The translations under genes were made by a program, and so were the position numbers. This document shows positions 16,109 to 25,622 of a stretch of 64,000 nt of DNA, piece by piece (within the stretch, counting starts at the first letter, position 1; each line of letters starts with the position of its first letter). The DNA comes from Vibrio crassostreae (GTDB taxonomy: Bacteria > Pseudomonadota > Gammaproteobacteria > Enterobacterales > Vibrionaceae). The stretch is from the NCBI RefSeq assembly GCF_024347415.1, contig NZ_AP025476.1, positions 1,922,001 through 1,986,000 of the forward strand, given 5' to 3'. A model generated the notes under the pieces. It had not been told where the DNA came from. It was given only the letters and a program-made list of their open reading frames with translations, and did no database searches.

Positions 16109-16507
16109 CTACCACACATTGTTGTAAGCGTTGATGTAGAAGCTGTCTGACTCAACCTCAAACATAGACACACACAACAACGATTCTGCAAGGGAGCCAT
16201 CGCTGCTAAGTTTTGATGTTGTGACAATTTTTCCTTGTTCAATGGCATCTTTCATTTTATTTACAACATCCGGAGTAAATTCATATGCGGCAAAGCTTTC
16301 GGCATCTTCTTTTGTTAATACCTGCTTTCCGGAATCACGTAGCGAAGTTTTAATTTCGTTGTACATTTGATAAAATAAATCTCCTACAGGGCCTTCTCTG
16401 TCTACTCCAACGGCTTCGAAAAAAGCTTCCTCGTTCAACTCTTCGTCTGAAATGTACACAAACGATGTGGACGAGCTATTTGATATAAAATCAAATTTAA
16501 CCTTCAT
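16109..16507 (-). CDS. 132-aa protein with SNSSSTSF motif, possible modification target
   Basis: Starts MKVKFDFISNSSSTSFVYIS; the GAGG ribosome site overlaps the end of the preceding gene (11-base overlap). From memory, an N-terminal K(V/I)(K/R)xxF(I/V)SNSSSxSF stretch recurs in otherwise unrelated small bacterial and phage proteins; its function is, to my knowledge, unexplained. The rest is acidic and helical (DEELNEEAFFEAVGVDREG) and ends in aromatic/asparagine-rich FYINAYNNVW. The position directly before a radical SAM/SPASM gene makes the serine/threonine-rich N-terminus or the C-terminal tail candidate sites of modification. That role is inference. Confidence 0.7.
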   Translation of the reverse strand: MKVKFDFISNSSSTSFVYISDEELNEEAFFEAVGVDREGPVGDLFYQMYNEIKTSLRDSGKQVLTKEDAESFAAYEFTPDVVNKMKDAIEQGKIVTTSKLSSDGSLAESLLCVSMFEVESDSFYINAYNNVW

Positions 16508-16868
16508 TATTAGCCTCTTCTAACTTTTTAATACATTCCAGAACAGTACCTAGCTTATTATCTTCAAAGTCTTCATTGATGATCTGCGGTAACCAATCCA
16601 CAATGAACACACTACTTGTTTCTAGCTCGTCTTCACTTAGAGTTTTGCCATAACGTGCTATCAGGTAATCTGTGAAGTTTGCATACTCCACGCAATAATA
16701 CTTTTTGAATTCAGCTTTGGCTTCAATAGATGCTACAAAAAGTGCATCGAAAACAGTTCCAAAAAGCTGCTCGCCAAGACCTCGAGGAGATATTCCCAAT
16801 GCTATAAGAAACTCCTCTTTATTTGGCTTCCATGAGGTCGTCAAAATTAGCGCTATGTCGCCTCTCAT
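16497..16868 (-). CDS. Small acidic protein of the SMEK/radical SAM operon
   Basis: 123 aa from the ATG at 16868, which has AAGGA nine bases upstream and overlaps the ATPase stop (ATGA); a longer frame reaching 16922 is not needed. Starts MRGDIALILTTSWKPNKEEF. Mixed alpha/beta composition, one cysteine (YYCVEYANF), acidic C-terminus. No family recognised. It ends by overlapping the 132-aa gene by 11 bases. The tight coupling of all four genes implies they act together. Confidence 0.7.
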   Translation of the reverse strand: MRGDIALILTTSWKPNKEEFLIALGISPRGLGEQLFGTVFDALFVASIEAKAEFKKYYCVEYANFTDYLIARYGKTLSEDELETSSVFIVDWLPQIINEDFEDNKLGTVLECIKKLEEANNEG

Positions 16869-19510
16869 TCTTCTATTTCCTTCAAACAATTCTGCACTTT
16901 TGTAGAAACAGCATTTCTGCATACTTCAATTGCACCCAGAACTTCTGGTGTGTGTTGAAACTTAGAAAAGAAATTGAGAGTACTTTCTTTCACATCCCAA
17001 TGAGCATATGGAACAAAATGTAATGCCATAGCTAAAGCCGGAATACCCAACCCCAATTGTTGCTCTTCTCTAAGATCCTTCAAGCTATTTAGCAGGTTGC
17101 TAACGTTATCCCGCCAGATATGGCGTCCGCCATAATAGCTAGAGCTAGAAAACATTACTTTCATGAAATGTTCGGATTCTATCTCATCAAGTTTGCTAAC
17201 ATGATCTAGTAAAATTCGAATGTTTAGGTGGTCCGACTCTTCTCTTTTTCTAAACAAGAACCAAGCAACAGCCCGAAGGTTACTTTCCTCGGATCTATTC
17301 TTCAAAGTACCTTCGACTCTAACCACGTCTTCGGGGGTTTGAATATCTGCTGATAAAAGTGAAAGATTGTTCAGATAGTGATTTGAGAAGTCTTTTGAAG
17401 ATTCACATGCAGACAAAACTGTATCGTTTCTTTGCTTCCGTGCCAAAATATACGCGTAACGGAAAAAACCTTCATAGACTGGCCATTCGATGATTTTTTC
17501 AAAAATACTATCAACTTTTAATTGATGCGCTGAAAGTTCAGTCACAGTATAAAACGCAAGTAAGAAATCACGCAGTTCATCGTATGTAAATGAAATATTT
17601 TCAATACCTAAAGATGCAAGCCCTGTTGATGGGACCTCTCTTCGCAAAATGATATCTTCCCCAATCAGTTGTTCAAGAATCTGCCTCTCGGATTCATCCC
17701 CTTCAACAGGTATCTGAGAAAAAATTCCATCTTCCAACATTCGTCTACATATCTTATACAATGAGTTCAATACGTTACGCTTAGAGTGGTGAGGGAACTC
17801 ATTCACCTTCATCATCAAGTATTTCTCTAGAATATCTCCTTTGTAGATATCCGGAACATATCCAATATTCTTGTTCTCGTTAATTTCTGAGAAAATTCGC
17901 AGTAAAATAAGATCGTTTTTTAAGAACTCAGATGCATTATTTGAGAACTTGCCTTTGATATTGAAGTGGCTTAGATAAGCATCAAGAAGTCTAACTTTAT
18001 TTTTGTCCGACATTTTTTGGCGAAGATCTTTGACACGGTATACGAGATTGGAGTGTAGAGATTCGAATACACTAGCAAACTTATGATCGAAAAATTCATT
18101 CCTACAGGTAAAGATGATCTTTACATATTCATACTGGCACATTGCATCTAGGAAAATTCGAAGCTCAGCAGCAAATCTATCAAGATCGCCAACTTCATTT
18201 ATTCCATCAATGGCTATCACAAAAGGCTTTTGACACTCTTCGGCAACTTTGTTTAATAGTGTTAAAAGGTCATGGAGGTCTTGGACATCTGGAGCATATC
18301 GGTTGTTTTTGATGTACGACAAAATGCGATTAGGACCCGGATGATCATTCAGTGCACGTGCAGGAATAAAGGCTGTGGGAATCTCAAATGATCTAAATTG
18401 GTTTTCAATTAAATCGCAAATGAAGTTTGTTTTCCCTTGCCCTGCCATGCCCGTGATTAAAAATATTTTGGCTTGTGTAATTCCAATTTTTTTTGAAACC
18501 TTTTCGATAGAGCTGAACACTCCGCTTCCGCTCGATTCGATACTGTGTTGAAAGACATCCCAGTAGCCTGACAAGTAACCCTCAGGTACAAACCGTTCAG
18601 CTCGTTCACCATACCAAGAGAACGGAGAAAGATACTCTTGTATGTCTTCGAGCGCAGCACGTTGCTTAGTCAGACGTTCTTGAAGCTCATGCATGCTACT
18701 TGGCGATTCTAAAGCTGTTATTTCAAGTAAACTATCTATTACAGGTTCAATTTTCGCTTTTCTTAAAAGCTCATTAAAATGAACTAGGTTGATTCGCCGT
18801 ATATCGTCATCAATCTTTCTGAAGAAAAACATTGGATTTGCGAAGTACCTCATCTCCTCTTTCGTTTCTGAGGTTTCAACAAACACTGATGGTATGTATT
18901 TTCTTGTTCGCTTTTCATCCTCTATTTTTAGCTGATTAACCCTTAAGAACTCATCCAGATTTCTACGAAATTGGAGGTTAACATCCGTCCGTTGGAATTC
19001 CTTTTCAAGATGGCCATTGATGTATTCAAGTTGCTCATTACTAATTTCATTGAGCAATTGAGCCAAGTCTTGGTAGTCGAGAATATTATTCGATGGGTCA
19101 AACGCAATAGATAGATTCTCCACTGATTGCATCAATTGCTGTGAGGTATACGACTTCTGTCTTTCAGTTATTACATAAACGTAGATGTCGTCAAAATCAC
19201 TGCCAAGGTTGTGAGAATCGAATTTCTTCAACGTTTCACAGATTTTAGCGCTTGAAGCATCAGAAGTAATTTGGATTGAAACCCTACTAGTTTTACATCC
19301 AAGGTCAACTGCCGGAAAATTCATTCGGATTCGATTTTGATTTTGTAGATCGGGGCAGTTTAGAGCTGTCGCTAAAATAGGAATCAAGAAGTCCTCCGCG
19401 ACAGTGTTTATGTCAAATTGCCCCATCGCATTCGCTACCTTCACCTCATGAGCAAAACGGCCTAAAAGAGTACTTGATTGTTGCAGAAGTTCTTGTCGAG
19501 TCATATCCAA
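16865..19510 (-). CDS. SMEK-domain STAND/NACHT-type ATPase
   Basis: 881 aa (start is a TTG at 19510; an ATG two codons in, at 19504, is equally possible). Residues 1-110 match the SMEK domain found at the N-terminus of many bacterial conflict ATPases: AVDLGCKTSRVSIQITSDAS followed by AKICETLKKF. The D ... IQIT arrangement recalls a PD-(D/E)xK nuclease core (inference). The ATPase shows Walker A GMAGQGKT at 354-361, Walker B VIAIDGINE at 431-439 and a sensor strand IIFTCRNEF at 465-473, as in STAND/NACHT NTPases. The C-terminal 400 residues are helical and may hold the sensor. STAND proteins of this kind detect phage proteins and trigger an effector. First gene of the four-gene operon. Confidence 0.8.
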   Translation of the reverse strand: MDMTRQELLQQSSTLLGRFAHEVKVANAMGQFDINTVAEDFLIPILATALNCPDLQNQNRIRMNFPAVDLGCKTSRVSIQITSDASSAKICETLKKFDSHNLGSDFDDIYVYVITERQKSYTSQQLMQSVENLSIAFDPSNNILDYQDLAQLLNEISNEQLEYINGHLEKEFQRTDVNLQFRRNLDEFLRVNQLKIEDEKRTRKYIPSVFVETSETKEEMRYFANPMFFFRKIDDDIRRINLVHFNELLRKAKIEPVIDSLLEITALESPSSMHELQERLTKQRAALEDIQEYLSPFSWYGERAERFVPEGYLSGYWDVFQHSIESSGSGVFSSIEKVSKKIGITQAKIFLITGMAGQGKTNFICDLIENQFRSFEIPTAFIPARALNDHPGPNRILSYIKNNRYAPDVQDLHDLLTLLNKVAEECQKPFVIAIDGINEVGDLDRFAAELRIFLDAMCQYEYVKIIFTCRNEFFDHKFASVFESLHSNLVYRVKDLRQKMSDKNKVRLLDAYLSHFNIKGKFSNNASEFLKNDLILLRIFSEINENKNIGYVPDIYKGDILEKYLMMKVNEFPHHSKRNVLNSLYKICRRMLEDGIFSQIPVEGDESERQILEQLIGEDIILRREVPSTGLASLGIENISFTYDELRDFLLAFYTVTELSAHQLKVDSIFEKIIEWPVYEGFFRYAYILARKQRNDTVLSACESSKDFSNHYLNNLSLLSADIQTPEDVVRVEGTLKNRSEESNLRAVAWFLFRKREESDHLNIRILLDHVSKLDEIESEHFMKVMFSSSSYYGGRHIWRDNVSNLLNSLKDLREEQQLGLGIPALAMALHFVPYAHWDVKESTLNFFSKFQHTPEVLGAIEVCRNAVSTKVQNCLKEIEE

Positions 19511-20010
19511 ATGAAATCTAAGCTATTAATTTAAAATCATATTTACATGCTCAACAGTACACTAATGCCCGAGTATGGTCTGTGTATAGATCAACAAATT
19601 TGGTATCTAATGATGAGAGTTGAATACTATGTTTCAATAGATAACTTAAGATTGTATCTAGTGTCACTATTCTACTGAACTAATTGTGCAATAACCTATT
19701 GCACTATTGGGTGCTGGAGTTAACCTAACAGCACTTTGGAAGTGGTCTCTTTCACGAAGTAAGCGGTACTGATTTTAGTCAACGGCCTATTGACCTAATT
19801 TTTGTTATGAAGGTTTACTGCTGCCCAAACACGGTTTGGGGCACTTTCTAGTTAGAAAATGCCACGGGTAAAATTCAACCTGAGAGTTTTTTGGACAGAA
19901 ACGTGTCAGCGAGTTTCCTAAATTAGTGATTTATGAATCACTTCAAGTATTGCAAACCTCCAATCAAGTGGCCAAATTCACTCAGCCACTACAGTACCAC
20001 TACACTGTTG
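19511..20010. other. Intergenic stretch with repeat copy B
   Basis: About 500 bases between the SMEK operon start and the end of fucO. Contains the hairpin GTGCAATA/TATTGCAC at about 19686-19704, the imperfect TTAGTCAA/TTGACCTAA repeat at about 19775-19799, and the long border repeat. The SMEK operon promoter must lie in the first 200 bases. Confidence 0.55.
19834..19990 (+). repeat. Module-border repeat, copy B (long form)
   Basis: Direct repeat of 3754-3910. Starts TTTGGGGCA, hairpin arms GGCACTTTCTA (19840-19850) and TAGAAAATGCC (19853-19863), then TTTTTTGGACA, GAGTTTCCTAAATTAG and CTTCAAGTATTGCAAA. A preceding TGCCCAAAC (19822-19830) can also pair with GTTTGGGGCA. It ends 20 bases before the fucO stop codon and separates the defence block from the fucose operon. 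Confidence 0.85.
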
Positions 20011-21159
20011 CTATAACGCCAACTCGTAAAGGTGATAAACGTCTTCACTGGTCAACGTTCTTGGGTTGCCTCCCATACAAACATCATCCATGGCTTTTTG
20101 AACCCAACCATCAATATCTGCATGCTTAACCCCAAGGTGAGCCAGCCCAGAAGGGATACCCACTTCACGAGACAACGTGCAAATCAGGTCCACCGCTAAT
20201 AGGGCTGCATTAGTGTCGTCTAACTGAGACGTATCCCCACCCATCGCTTCAGCTACTTCCCTAAACGCACTTGGAACCGTTTGAGCATTGAATGCGCTCA
20301 CCACAGGCAGCAAGATAGCATTACAAACGCCATGCGCTAGGTTGTGTGTTGCCGAAGGCTGATGTGACAACGCATGAACCGCGCCTAATCCGGCTGAGTT
20401 GAACGACATCCCCGCTAAAAATTGCGCATCAGCAAGTGCCGACCGAGCTTCTATGTTCGCTCCATCCTTTACTGCCATAGGCAGCCATTTGGCAATTAGC
20501 TTAACCGCCTCAAGTGCGGTCGGAAGTGTTAAACGATGGGCGCCAGGAGTCACAACCGACTCAATGGCATGGGTCAGCGCATCCATACCCGTTGCAGCGG
20601 TAACAGAGGCAGGCAAACCAACCATCAATGATGGGTCGTTAACCGCAACATCTGGAATCTGTTTGGTGTCGACGATCACCATCTTAACGAGATTCTTCTC
20701 ATCGGTAATCACCGAATTGGACGTCATCTCCGCCGCTGTTCCCGCCGTTGTATTAATGGCAATAAAGAACGCACCGCTATTCTTAACCAGGCCGACCCCA
20801 TTATAATCGGTGATTTCGCCGTCATTTGATGTGACAATACGAATCGCTTTCGCACAATCAATAGGGCTACCGCCACCAACCGCAATCAAACAATCGCACC
20901 CGCTCTGTTGGTAAAACTCAGCACCTTGATTAACCAAACTAACGGTCGGGTTAGGGGTGACCTTATCAAAGGTGACATAGTCGAACCCTTTATCATCGAG
21001 TGCACGATAAAGAGAATCTAATATCCCCAATTCAATCAGGTTTTTATCTGTCACTATCATTGCTTTTTTTACGGGTCGACAGTCCAACACTGCAACAGAT
21101 TCTGCCACCGCACCTACGCCGGATAATGATAGTTTTGGTAAATTTAATGCAAACACCAT
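20011..21159 (-). CDS. fucO: Lactaldehyde reductase / 1,2-propanediol oxidoreductase
   Basis: 382 aa from the ATG at 21159, with AAAGGA six bases upstream (a second ATG two codons earlier leaves no room for the ribosome site). Iron-dependent alcohol dehydrogenase of group III: NAD-binding GGGSPIDCAKAI near residue 95 and the metal ligands in HALSHQPSATHNLAHG near 260-275. It reduces the L-lactaldehyde made by fuculose-phosphate aldolase to propanediol. Last gene of the fuc operon, 40 bases after fucA. Length fits E. coli FucO (382). Confidence 0.9.
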   Translation of the reverse strand: MVFALNLPKLSLSGVGAVAESVAVLDCRPVKKAMIVTDKNLIELGILDSLYRALDDKGFDYVTFDKVTPNPTVSLVNQGAEFYQQSGCDCLIAVGGGSPIDCAKAIRIVTSNDGEITDYNGVGLVKNSGAFFIAINTTAGTAAEMTSNSVITDEKNLVKMVIVDTKQIPDVAVNDPSLMVGLPASVTAATGMDALTHAIESVVTPGAHRLTLPTALEAVKLIAKWLPMAVKDGANIEARSALADAQFLAGMSFNSAGLGAVHALSHQPSATHNLAHGVCNAILLPVVSAFNAQTVPSAFREVAEAMGGDTSQLDDTNAALLAVDLICTLSREVGIPSGLAHLGVKHADIDGWVQKAMDDVCMGGNPRTLTSEDVYHLYELAL

Positions 21160-21205
21160 AGTCATTCCTTTACGGTAAGAGCCCGACGGATCGGGCCGAT
21201 ATCAA

Positions 21206-21859
21206 TTACTTCTCAACTCGCAATCCATACGTCTTGAACTTATCGAGTACATGATCCATCTCTTGGTTTGGAAGCACTGGAACGTCTGGCTGAATCGCTG
21301 CACATTTGAGATAAAGCTCAGCCAATACCTCGGTTTCATGTGCTAACCACAATGCTTTCTTCAGATTTTCACCAACGGTGATCATGCCATGATGTTGAAG
21401 AAGAATAGATTTACTTTGACGAATGCCAGCATCTACATAATCAGCCAACTTAGGAGAGCCAAAGGTAGCATAAGGTACACAAGGTATTTCTGCCGCGCCC
21501 GATGCTGCAACCATATAGTGGATCGCCTGGATTGGACGATTGAGTATAGACACTGCTGTCGCGTTAATGGCGTGGTTGTGAACAACGGCATGGCAATCCT
21601 CTCTCGCTTGGTAGCAGGTTAGGTGGAAAGCCCATTCGCTTGATGGAATTTTGCCTTCCTCAAATTCTCCGGATTCGCTGACAAAAACGATCTTTTCCGG
21701 TGTCAGATTCTCATATTCAATACCCGTTGGAGTGATCAATAAACCATCTTCATAGCGCACCGAGACATTACCTGCGGTGCCTTGGTTCAATCCCAGCTTA
21801 GTCATCTCTAAGCATGTATCGATAATGTCTTGTGCTAGTTCATTTCTTGTTATTGTCAT
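21206..21859 (-). CDS. fucA: L-fuculose-1-phosphate aldolase
   Basis: 217 aa, class II aldolase/adducin family. Zinc ligands visible as HNHAINAT near residue 93 and QHHGMI near 155; the GNVSVR substrate loop is near residue 28 and the Glu base is in PSSEWAFH near 73. Splits L-fuculose 1-phosphate to dihydroxyacetone phosphate and L-lactaldehyde. AGGAAG lies eight bases before the ATG. Twelve bases after fucU, same strand. Confidence 0.92.
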   Translation of the reverse strand: MTITRNELAQDIIDTCLEMTKLGLNQGTAGNVSVRYEDGLLITPTGIEYENLTPEKIVFVSESGEFEEGKIPSSEWAFHLTCYQAREDCHAVVHNHAINATAVSILNRPIQAIHYMVAASGAAEIPCVPYATFGSPKLADYVDAGIRQSKSILLQHHGMITVGENLKKALWLAHETEVLAELYLKCAAIQPDVPVLPNQEMDHVLDKFKTYGLRVEK

Positions 21860-21871
21860 CGTATTACTTCC

Positions 21872-22306
21872 TTAAGCTGGCGTTACGCCTTTCTTTAAAA
21901 TGATGTTTCCGTATTTAGCGGTTTCGCCCGTCAGTACAACTGCAAAGCATTTTTCGGCGCGGTCGTAAAAATCAAAACGATCCATGTGTTCTAATGCAGG
22001 CTTGTCTTTAGTGGTCTTTGTGATTGCCGCCATGTATTTCGATTCAACTGTTGGGTCGAGCTGGTCACCCTCTACGGCTTGCATCATGATCAGCGGGCTT
22101 TGGCAGTACGCGTCGAGCTCAAATAGCGGTATTGTGCCCTCTAACAGCGTATCGATATTCACGCCATCGGCTCTTAGCACCACATGCGATCCAAACGTCT
22201 CCGCAGGAAAATGGGCGTCGGCAAACAGAATTTCATCGCCATGCCCCATTCGACTTAATACGGCAAGCAGTTCTGGGCTTATTGCCGGATGGATTCCTTT
22301 AAGCAT
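21872..22306 (-). CDS. fucU: L-fucose mutarotase
   Basis: 144 aa from the ATG at 22306, which follows GGAGG at the ideal distance; a longer frame to 22342 only adds sequence overlapping fucK. Begins [20 protein letters not shown] followed by [14 protein letters not shown], the RbsD/FucU signature with the catalytic His in GHGD. Interconverts alpha and beta fucose so that the isomerase receives its preferred anomer. Overlaps the fucK stop by 8 bases. Confidence 0.92.
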   Translation of the reverse strand: MLKGIHPAISPELLAVLSRMGHGDEILFADAHFPAETFGSHVVLRADGVNIDTLLEGTIPLFELDAYCQSPLIMMQAVEGDQLDPTVESKYMAAITKTTKDKPALEHMDRFDFYDRAEKCFAVVLTGETAKYGNIILKKGVTPA

Positions 22307-23747
22307 TGTGTATTTCCTCCAATAACTGGGCGTATTGTTCACGGCTCTCAGACGGGGTGACGACTTGGTAAGCAGGCTTCATATTTTCTTGGGCATGATT
22401 GGCATCAATAAATACCCCAGCCCCTGCAAAGGCATACATCGCTGCCCCCGTCACTGTGGCTTCAGACTGTTCAACCACATGGATAGGGATGCCAACAACG
22501 TCAGCTCTTATTTGGTTCCACAGTCTATTTTTAGACCCACCACCCACCACCATTAAACACTTGGTATTTAAGCGACAAGTCGTGGAAAGATAGTGCAGAC
22601 TGCTCTTGAGTTTGAAGGCCAGTCCTTCTAGAGCGGCGCGGTATATCTCGCCCCTTGTGGCATTAATGGACAGGCCAGTAATCGCACCATTTCCTTTACC
22701 GTCACCACCAAGTAAAAAGGATGGATCGAACCTAACGCCATTTGCACCGATAGGGGCCGCTTCCCCTTCCGAAACCATCACCGCGTATTTACTGCTGCTC
22801 TCGGCAATATCCGTAAAGTAGGTGTTGGCGACCCATTCCATTACTGCACTAGAGAGCCATTGGATTGCTGGGTTAAACAAACCATTTTTAGCATCAAGCT
22901 CTGTTGTCATGCCCTCTTTGAGATAGTCAGGTTTTAACTGAGGACGTGGCGAACGAGCCATCAAGATCTCCCAAGTCCCTGAGCTTAAGAAAGACTGATT
23001 CTCTTTGGCACCAGAGCCGAACAAAGCAAACTGAGTGTCGTGACCTGCTGAAATCACTGGAACTCTGTTTGGAATGCCAAGCAGGAAGGCGACATCGTCT
23101 TTTAAACAACCCACTATTTCGCCCGCTTCAACCATGGGAGGGAAGTGCGCCTTCGTCAGCTCTAGGTACTGTAATACCCCTTCATTCCAGTCACCGCTGT
23201 CTAGGTCCGTCATCATCGACGTGCCAGCCATGGTTCGATCGGTTGTTAATTCGCCCGTCAGCTTTTGTGTCAACATCGACGAAATAAACACCCACTTATC
23301 CATATTGCTATAGACTTTTGGTTCGTTGTCTTTCAACCACTTAAGCTTGAATAAGGTATTGAACGAATAGTCCCCGATGCCGTTGGTCAAATACAGTTCA
23401 TCGCGGTCAATATCTTGCGAGATCTGGCTCATCACAGGCGCGGTACGAGCACATTTCCAAGAAATAATGGGATAGATCTGCTTTCCATCTTTATCGAAGG
23501 GCGCCCCGTCCACTCCAAAGGTAGTGACAGAAACGGCAACAATATCCGTCGAATTAATTTGAGCCGTTACCTGCTTTGAACACTCAACAAGCTTTTTCCA
23601 AATCTGTTGAAAATCCCAAACATGTTTAGTGCCATTCTGTAGCGTTTCATTAGCAATATAGTGCGACGCAACAATTTCACCTTGCTGGTTAATCGCAATA
23701 GAGCGGGCGTTGGTGGCTCCGCAATCAAGAATAATAGCAATCGACAT
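22299..23747 (-). CDS. fucK: L-fuculokinase
   Basis: 482 aa, FGGY sugar kinase. N-terminal ATPase fold phosphate-1 motif [12 protein letters not shown] at 8-19, SSGTWEIL near 255, and a phosphate-2-type [14 protein letters not shown] near 405. Phosphorylates L-fuculose to L-fuculose 1-phosphate. AGGGGTG ribosome site. Third enzyme gene of the operon, 59 bases after fucI. Confidence 0.92.
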   Translation of the reverse strand: MSIAIILDCGATNARSIAINQQGEIVASHYIANETLQNGTKHVWDFQQIWKKLVECSKQVTAQINSTDIVAVSVTTFGVDGAPFDKDGKQIYPIISWKCARTAPVMSQISQDIDRDELYLTNGIGDYSFNTLFKLKWLKDNEPKVYSNMDKWVFISSMLTQKLTGELTTDRTMAGTSMMTDLDSGDWNEGVLQYLELTKAHFPPMVEAGEIVGCLKDDVAFLLGIPNRVPVISAGHDTQFALFGSGAKENQSFLSSGTWEILMARSPRPQLKPDYLKEGMTTELDAKNGLFNPAIQWLSSAVMEWVANTYFTDIAESSSKYAVMVSEGEAAPIGANGVRFDPSFLLGGDGKGNGAITGLSINATRGEIYRAALEGLAFKLKSSLHYLSTTCRLNTKCLMVVGGGSKNRLWNQIRADVVGIPIHVVEQSEATVTGAAMYAFAGAGVFIDANHAQENMKPAYQVVTPSESREQYAQLLEEIHNA

Positions 23748-23806
23748 AACTCACCCCTTTAAGGCCTACCCCAAGTTGGGGCAGGCAAAATTAGTTACCT
23801 ATTGAA

Positions 23807-25558
23807 TTACTTATAGATAGGGCCGAAGTTCTGACAAGCGCGATAGTCCTGTCCCTCAACATCCTGACCAAATGCAGACCAAGTATGCGGACGAAAGATG
23901 TCTTGGCTATCCACGTTATGCATCGATACCGGAATACGCAGCATTGCAGCGAGAGAGATTAAATCGCCGCCAACGTGGCCTGAAGTGATAACACAGTGGT
24001 TAGCGCCCCAGTTTGCCATAACTTCATAAACCGATTTAAATGCGCCTTGGCCAGTCAAGCGAGGGACGAACCAGGTCGTTGGCCAAGTCGCGTTAGTGCG
24101 CTCATTTAGGGTGTTATGAACATCTTCTGGCAGTTCGATAGAGTGCCCCTCAGCAATTTGCAGCACTGGACCAATACCCGCGATAATGTTGATTCGATGC
24201 ATGGTAAATGGCATGCCACCTTCAGTTAGGAACTGAGACGAGAAGCCGCCCCCACGGAAGTATTCTTCAATGGCTGGGCACCATTTCGTTGCATTTAGAG
24301 ACGCTTCAACGTCAGCTTGTGTCAGTTCCCAGTGCGGTTTCATCGCCGGCTTACCATCAGCTGTTTTCGCTTTACCTGCCCCATCGAGCGCTGCTGAGCC
24401 AGAGTTAACCAGGTGCAAGAAACCGGAATCTGGGCGGGTTCCTGTCACACGCTCTACCGCATCTTCAGACCAGTAGGTACGAACATCATGGAAAACCTGA
24501 GCCTCACCCGTCAGTAGCTTACCAAGCATCATATTTACGCCGTTCAACGCGTCGTTTTCTGTTGCCACACAGATTGGTTCACGAATGCCGTTCCAATCAA
24601 ATGAGGAGTTCAAGATGGCCTCTGAAAAATCGCCATTGGGCAAATGATCGGTCCAATGACGCTGACCTTGGAAGCCAGCCAGAATAGCATTGTGTCCTAG
24701 CGATTCTTCACCAAAGCCTAGATCTGCAAGTTTTGGGTTGCCTCGCATCAAATCGCGCATGATCATGGTCATCTTAATGACGGTATCCCAATCCTCTGCT
24801 TTACGCTCTTCGGTGAAAGGGGTGCCGTTATAATCTTTACCTTCTTTACACCAGTCTCGTACCCAAGCACGCGCCAGTTCAAACTCTTTCTTGTCATAGA
24901 CTTCTCGATCCAAACGGCGTTTGATTTCTGTCATATCGACATATTCATTACGCATGCCCAGATACTTCTGGAAGAACTCAGGGTTAACCACAGAGCCCGC
25001 GATGCCCATAGATACAGAGCCCATCGAGAGATAAGATTTACCGCGCATTGACGCGACGGCTAAACCTGCACGGCAGAAGCGAAGAATCTTGTCCTGTACG
25101 TCACTTGGGATTGACTCGTCTCCTGCGTCTTGCACTTCTTTGCCGTAAATTGAGAATGCCGGTAAACCCACTTGTGAGTGGCCTGCCATCGCAGCGGCTA
25201 GGTATACTGCACCTGGACGCTCAGTACCATTGAAGCCCCAGATGGCTTTTGGTGTATGCGGGTCCATATCAATGGTTTCTGTGCCATAACACCAACACGG
25301 TGTTACTGTCAGTACAAGGCCCACATTTTCACGTTTAAATTTGTCAGCCGTCGCAGCAGATTCTGCTACACCACCAATACAAGAGTCGGCAAGGACACAC
25401 TCCACTTTCTCTCCGCTAGCATGGCGAATATTCTCTTGAATAAAATGAGCTGCGCGCTGAGCCATTCCCATAGTTTGATCTTCAAGAGATTCGCGTACAC
25501 CCATTTGACGACCGTCGATGGTAGGACGAATACCGATTTTAACTAACTGTGACATCAT
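23807..25558 (-). CDS. fucI: L-fucose isomerase
   Basis: 583 aa (E. coli FucI is 591). N-terminal [20 protein letters not shown] and the metal/substrate segments [15 protein letters not shown] and [17 protein letters not shown] are typical of the fucose isomerase family. Converts L-fucose to L-fuculose using manganese. AAGGAAC ribosome site. Base composition is clearly more GC-rich than the flanking defence genes. Confidence 0.95.
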   Translation of the reverse strand: MMSQLVKIGIRPTIDGRQMGVRESLEDQTMGMAQRAAHFIQENIRHASGEKVECVLADSCIGGVAESAATADKFKRENVGLVLTVTPCWCYGTETIDMDPHTPKAIWGFNGTERPGAVYLAAAMAGHSQVGLPAFSIYGKEVQDAGDESIPSDVQDKILRFCRAGLAVASMRGKSYLSMGSVSMGIAGSVVNPEFFQKYLGMRNEYVDMTEIKRRLDREVYDKKEFELARAWVRDWCKEGKDYNGTPFTEERKAEDWDTVIKMTMIMRDLMRGNPKLADLGFGEESLGHNAILAGFQGQRHWTDHLPNGDFSEAILNSSFDWNGIREPICVATENDALNGVNMMLGKLLTGEAQVFHDVRTYWSEDAVERVTGTRPDSGFLHLVNSGSAALDGAGKAKTADGKPAMKPHWELTQADVEASLNATKWCPAIEEYFRGGGFSSQFLTEGGMPFTMHRINIIAGIGPVLQIAEGHSIELPEDVHNTLNERTNATWPTTWFVPRLTGQGAFKSVYEVMANWGANHCVITSGHVGGDLISLAAMLRIPVSMHNVDSQDIFRPHTWSAFGQDVEGQDYRACQNFGPIYK

Positions 25559-25622
25559 TGATGTTCCTTATTATTTCTTTAATTCAGGGGGGCAGGTTAA
25601 TGCTGCCCCTGTGGATAATTCT

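Noticed and set aside
3754..19990. Integron cassette (attC) interpretation of the border repeats
   Set aside because: The copies lack the paired RYYYAAC/GTTRRRY core sites and overall fold of Vibrio attC sites, the blocks are multi-gene with their own promoters, and no integron integrase is present.
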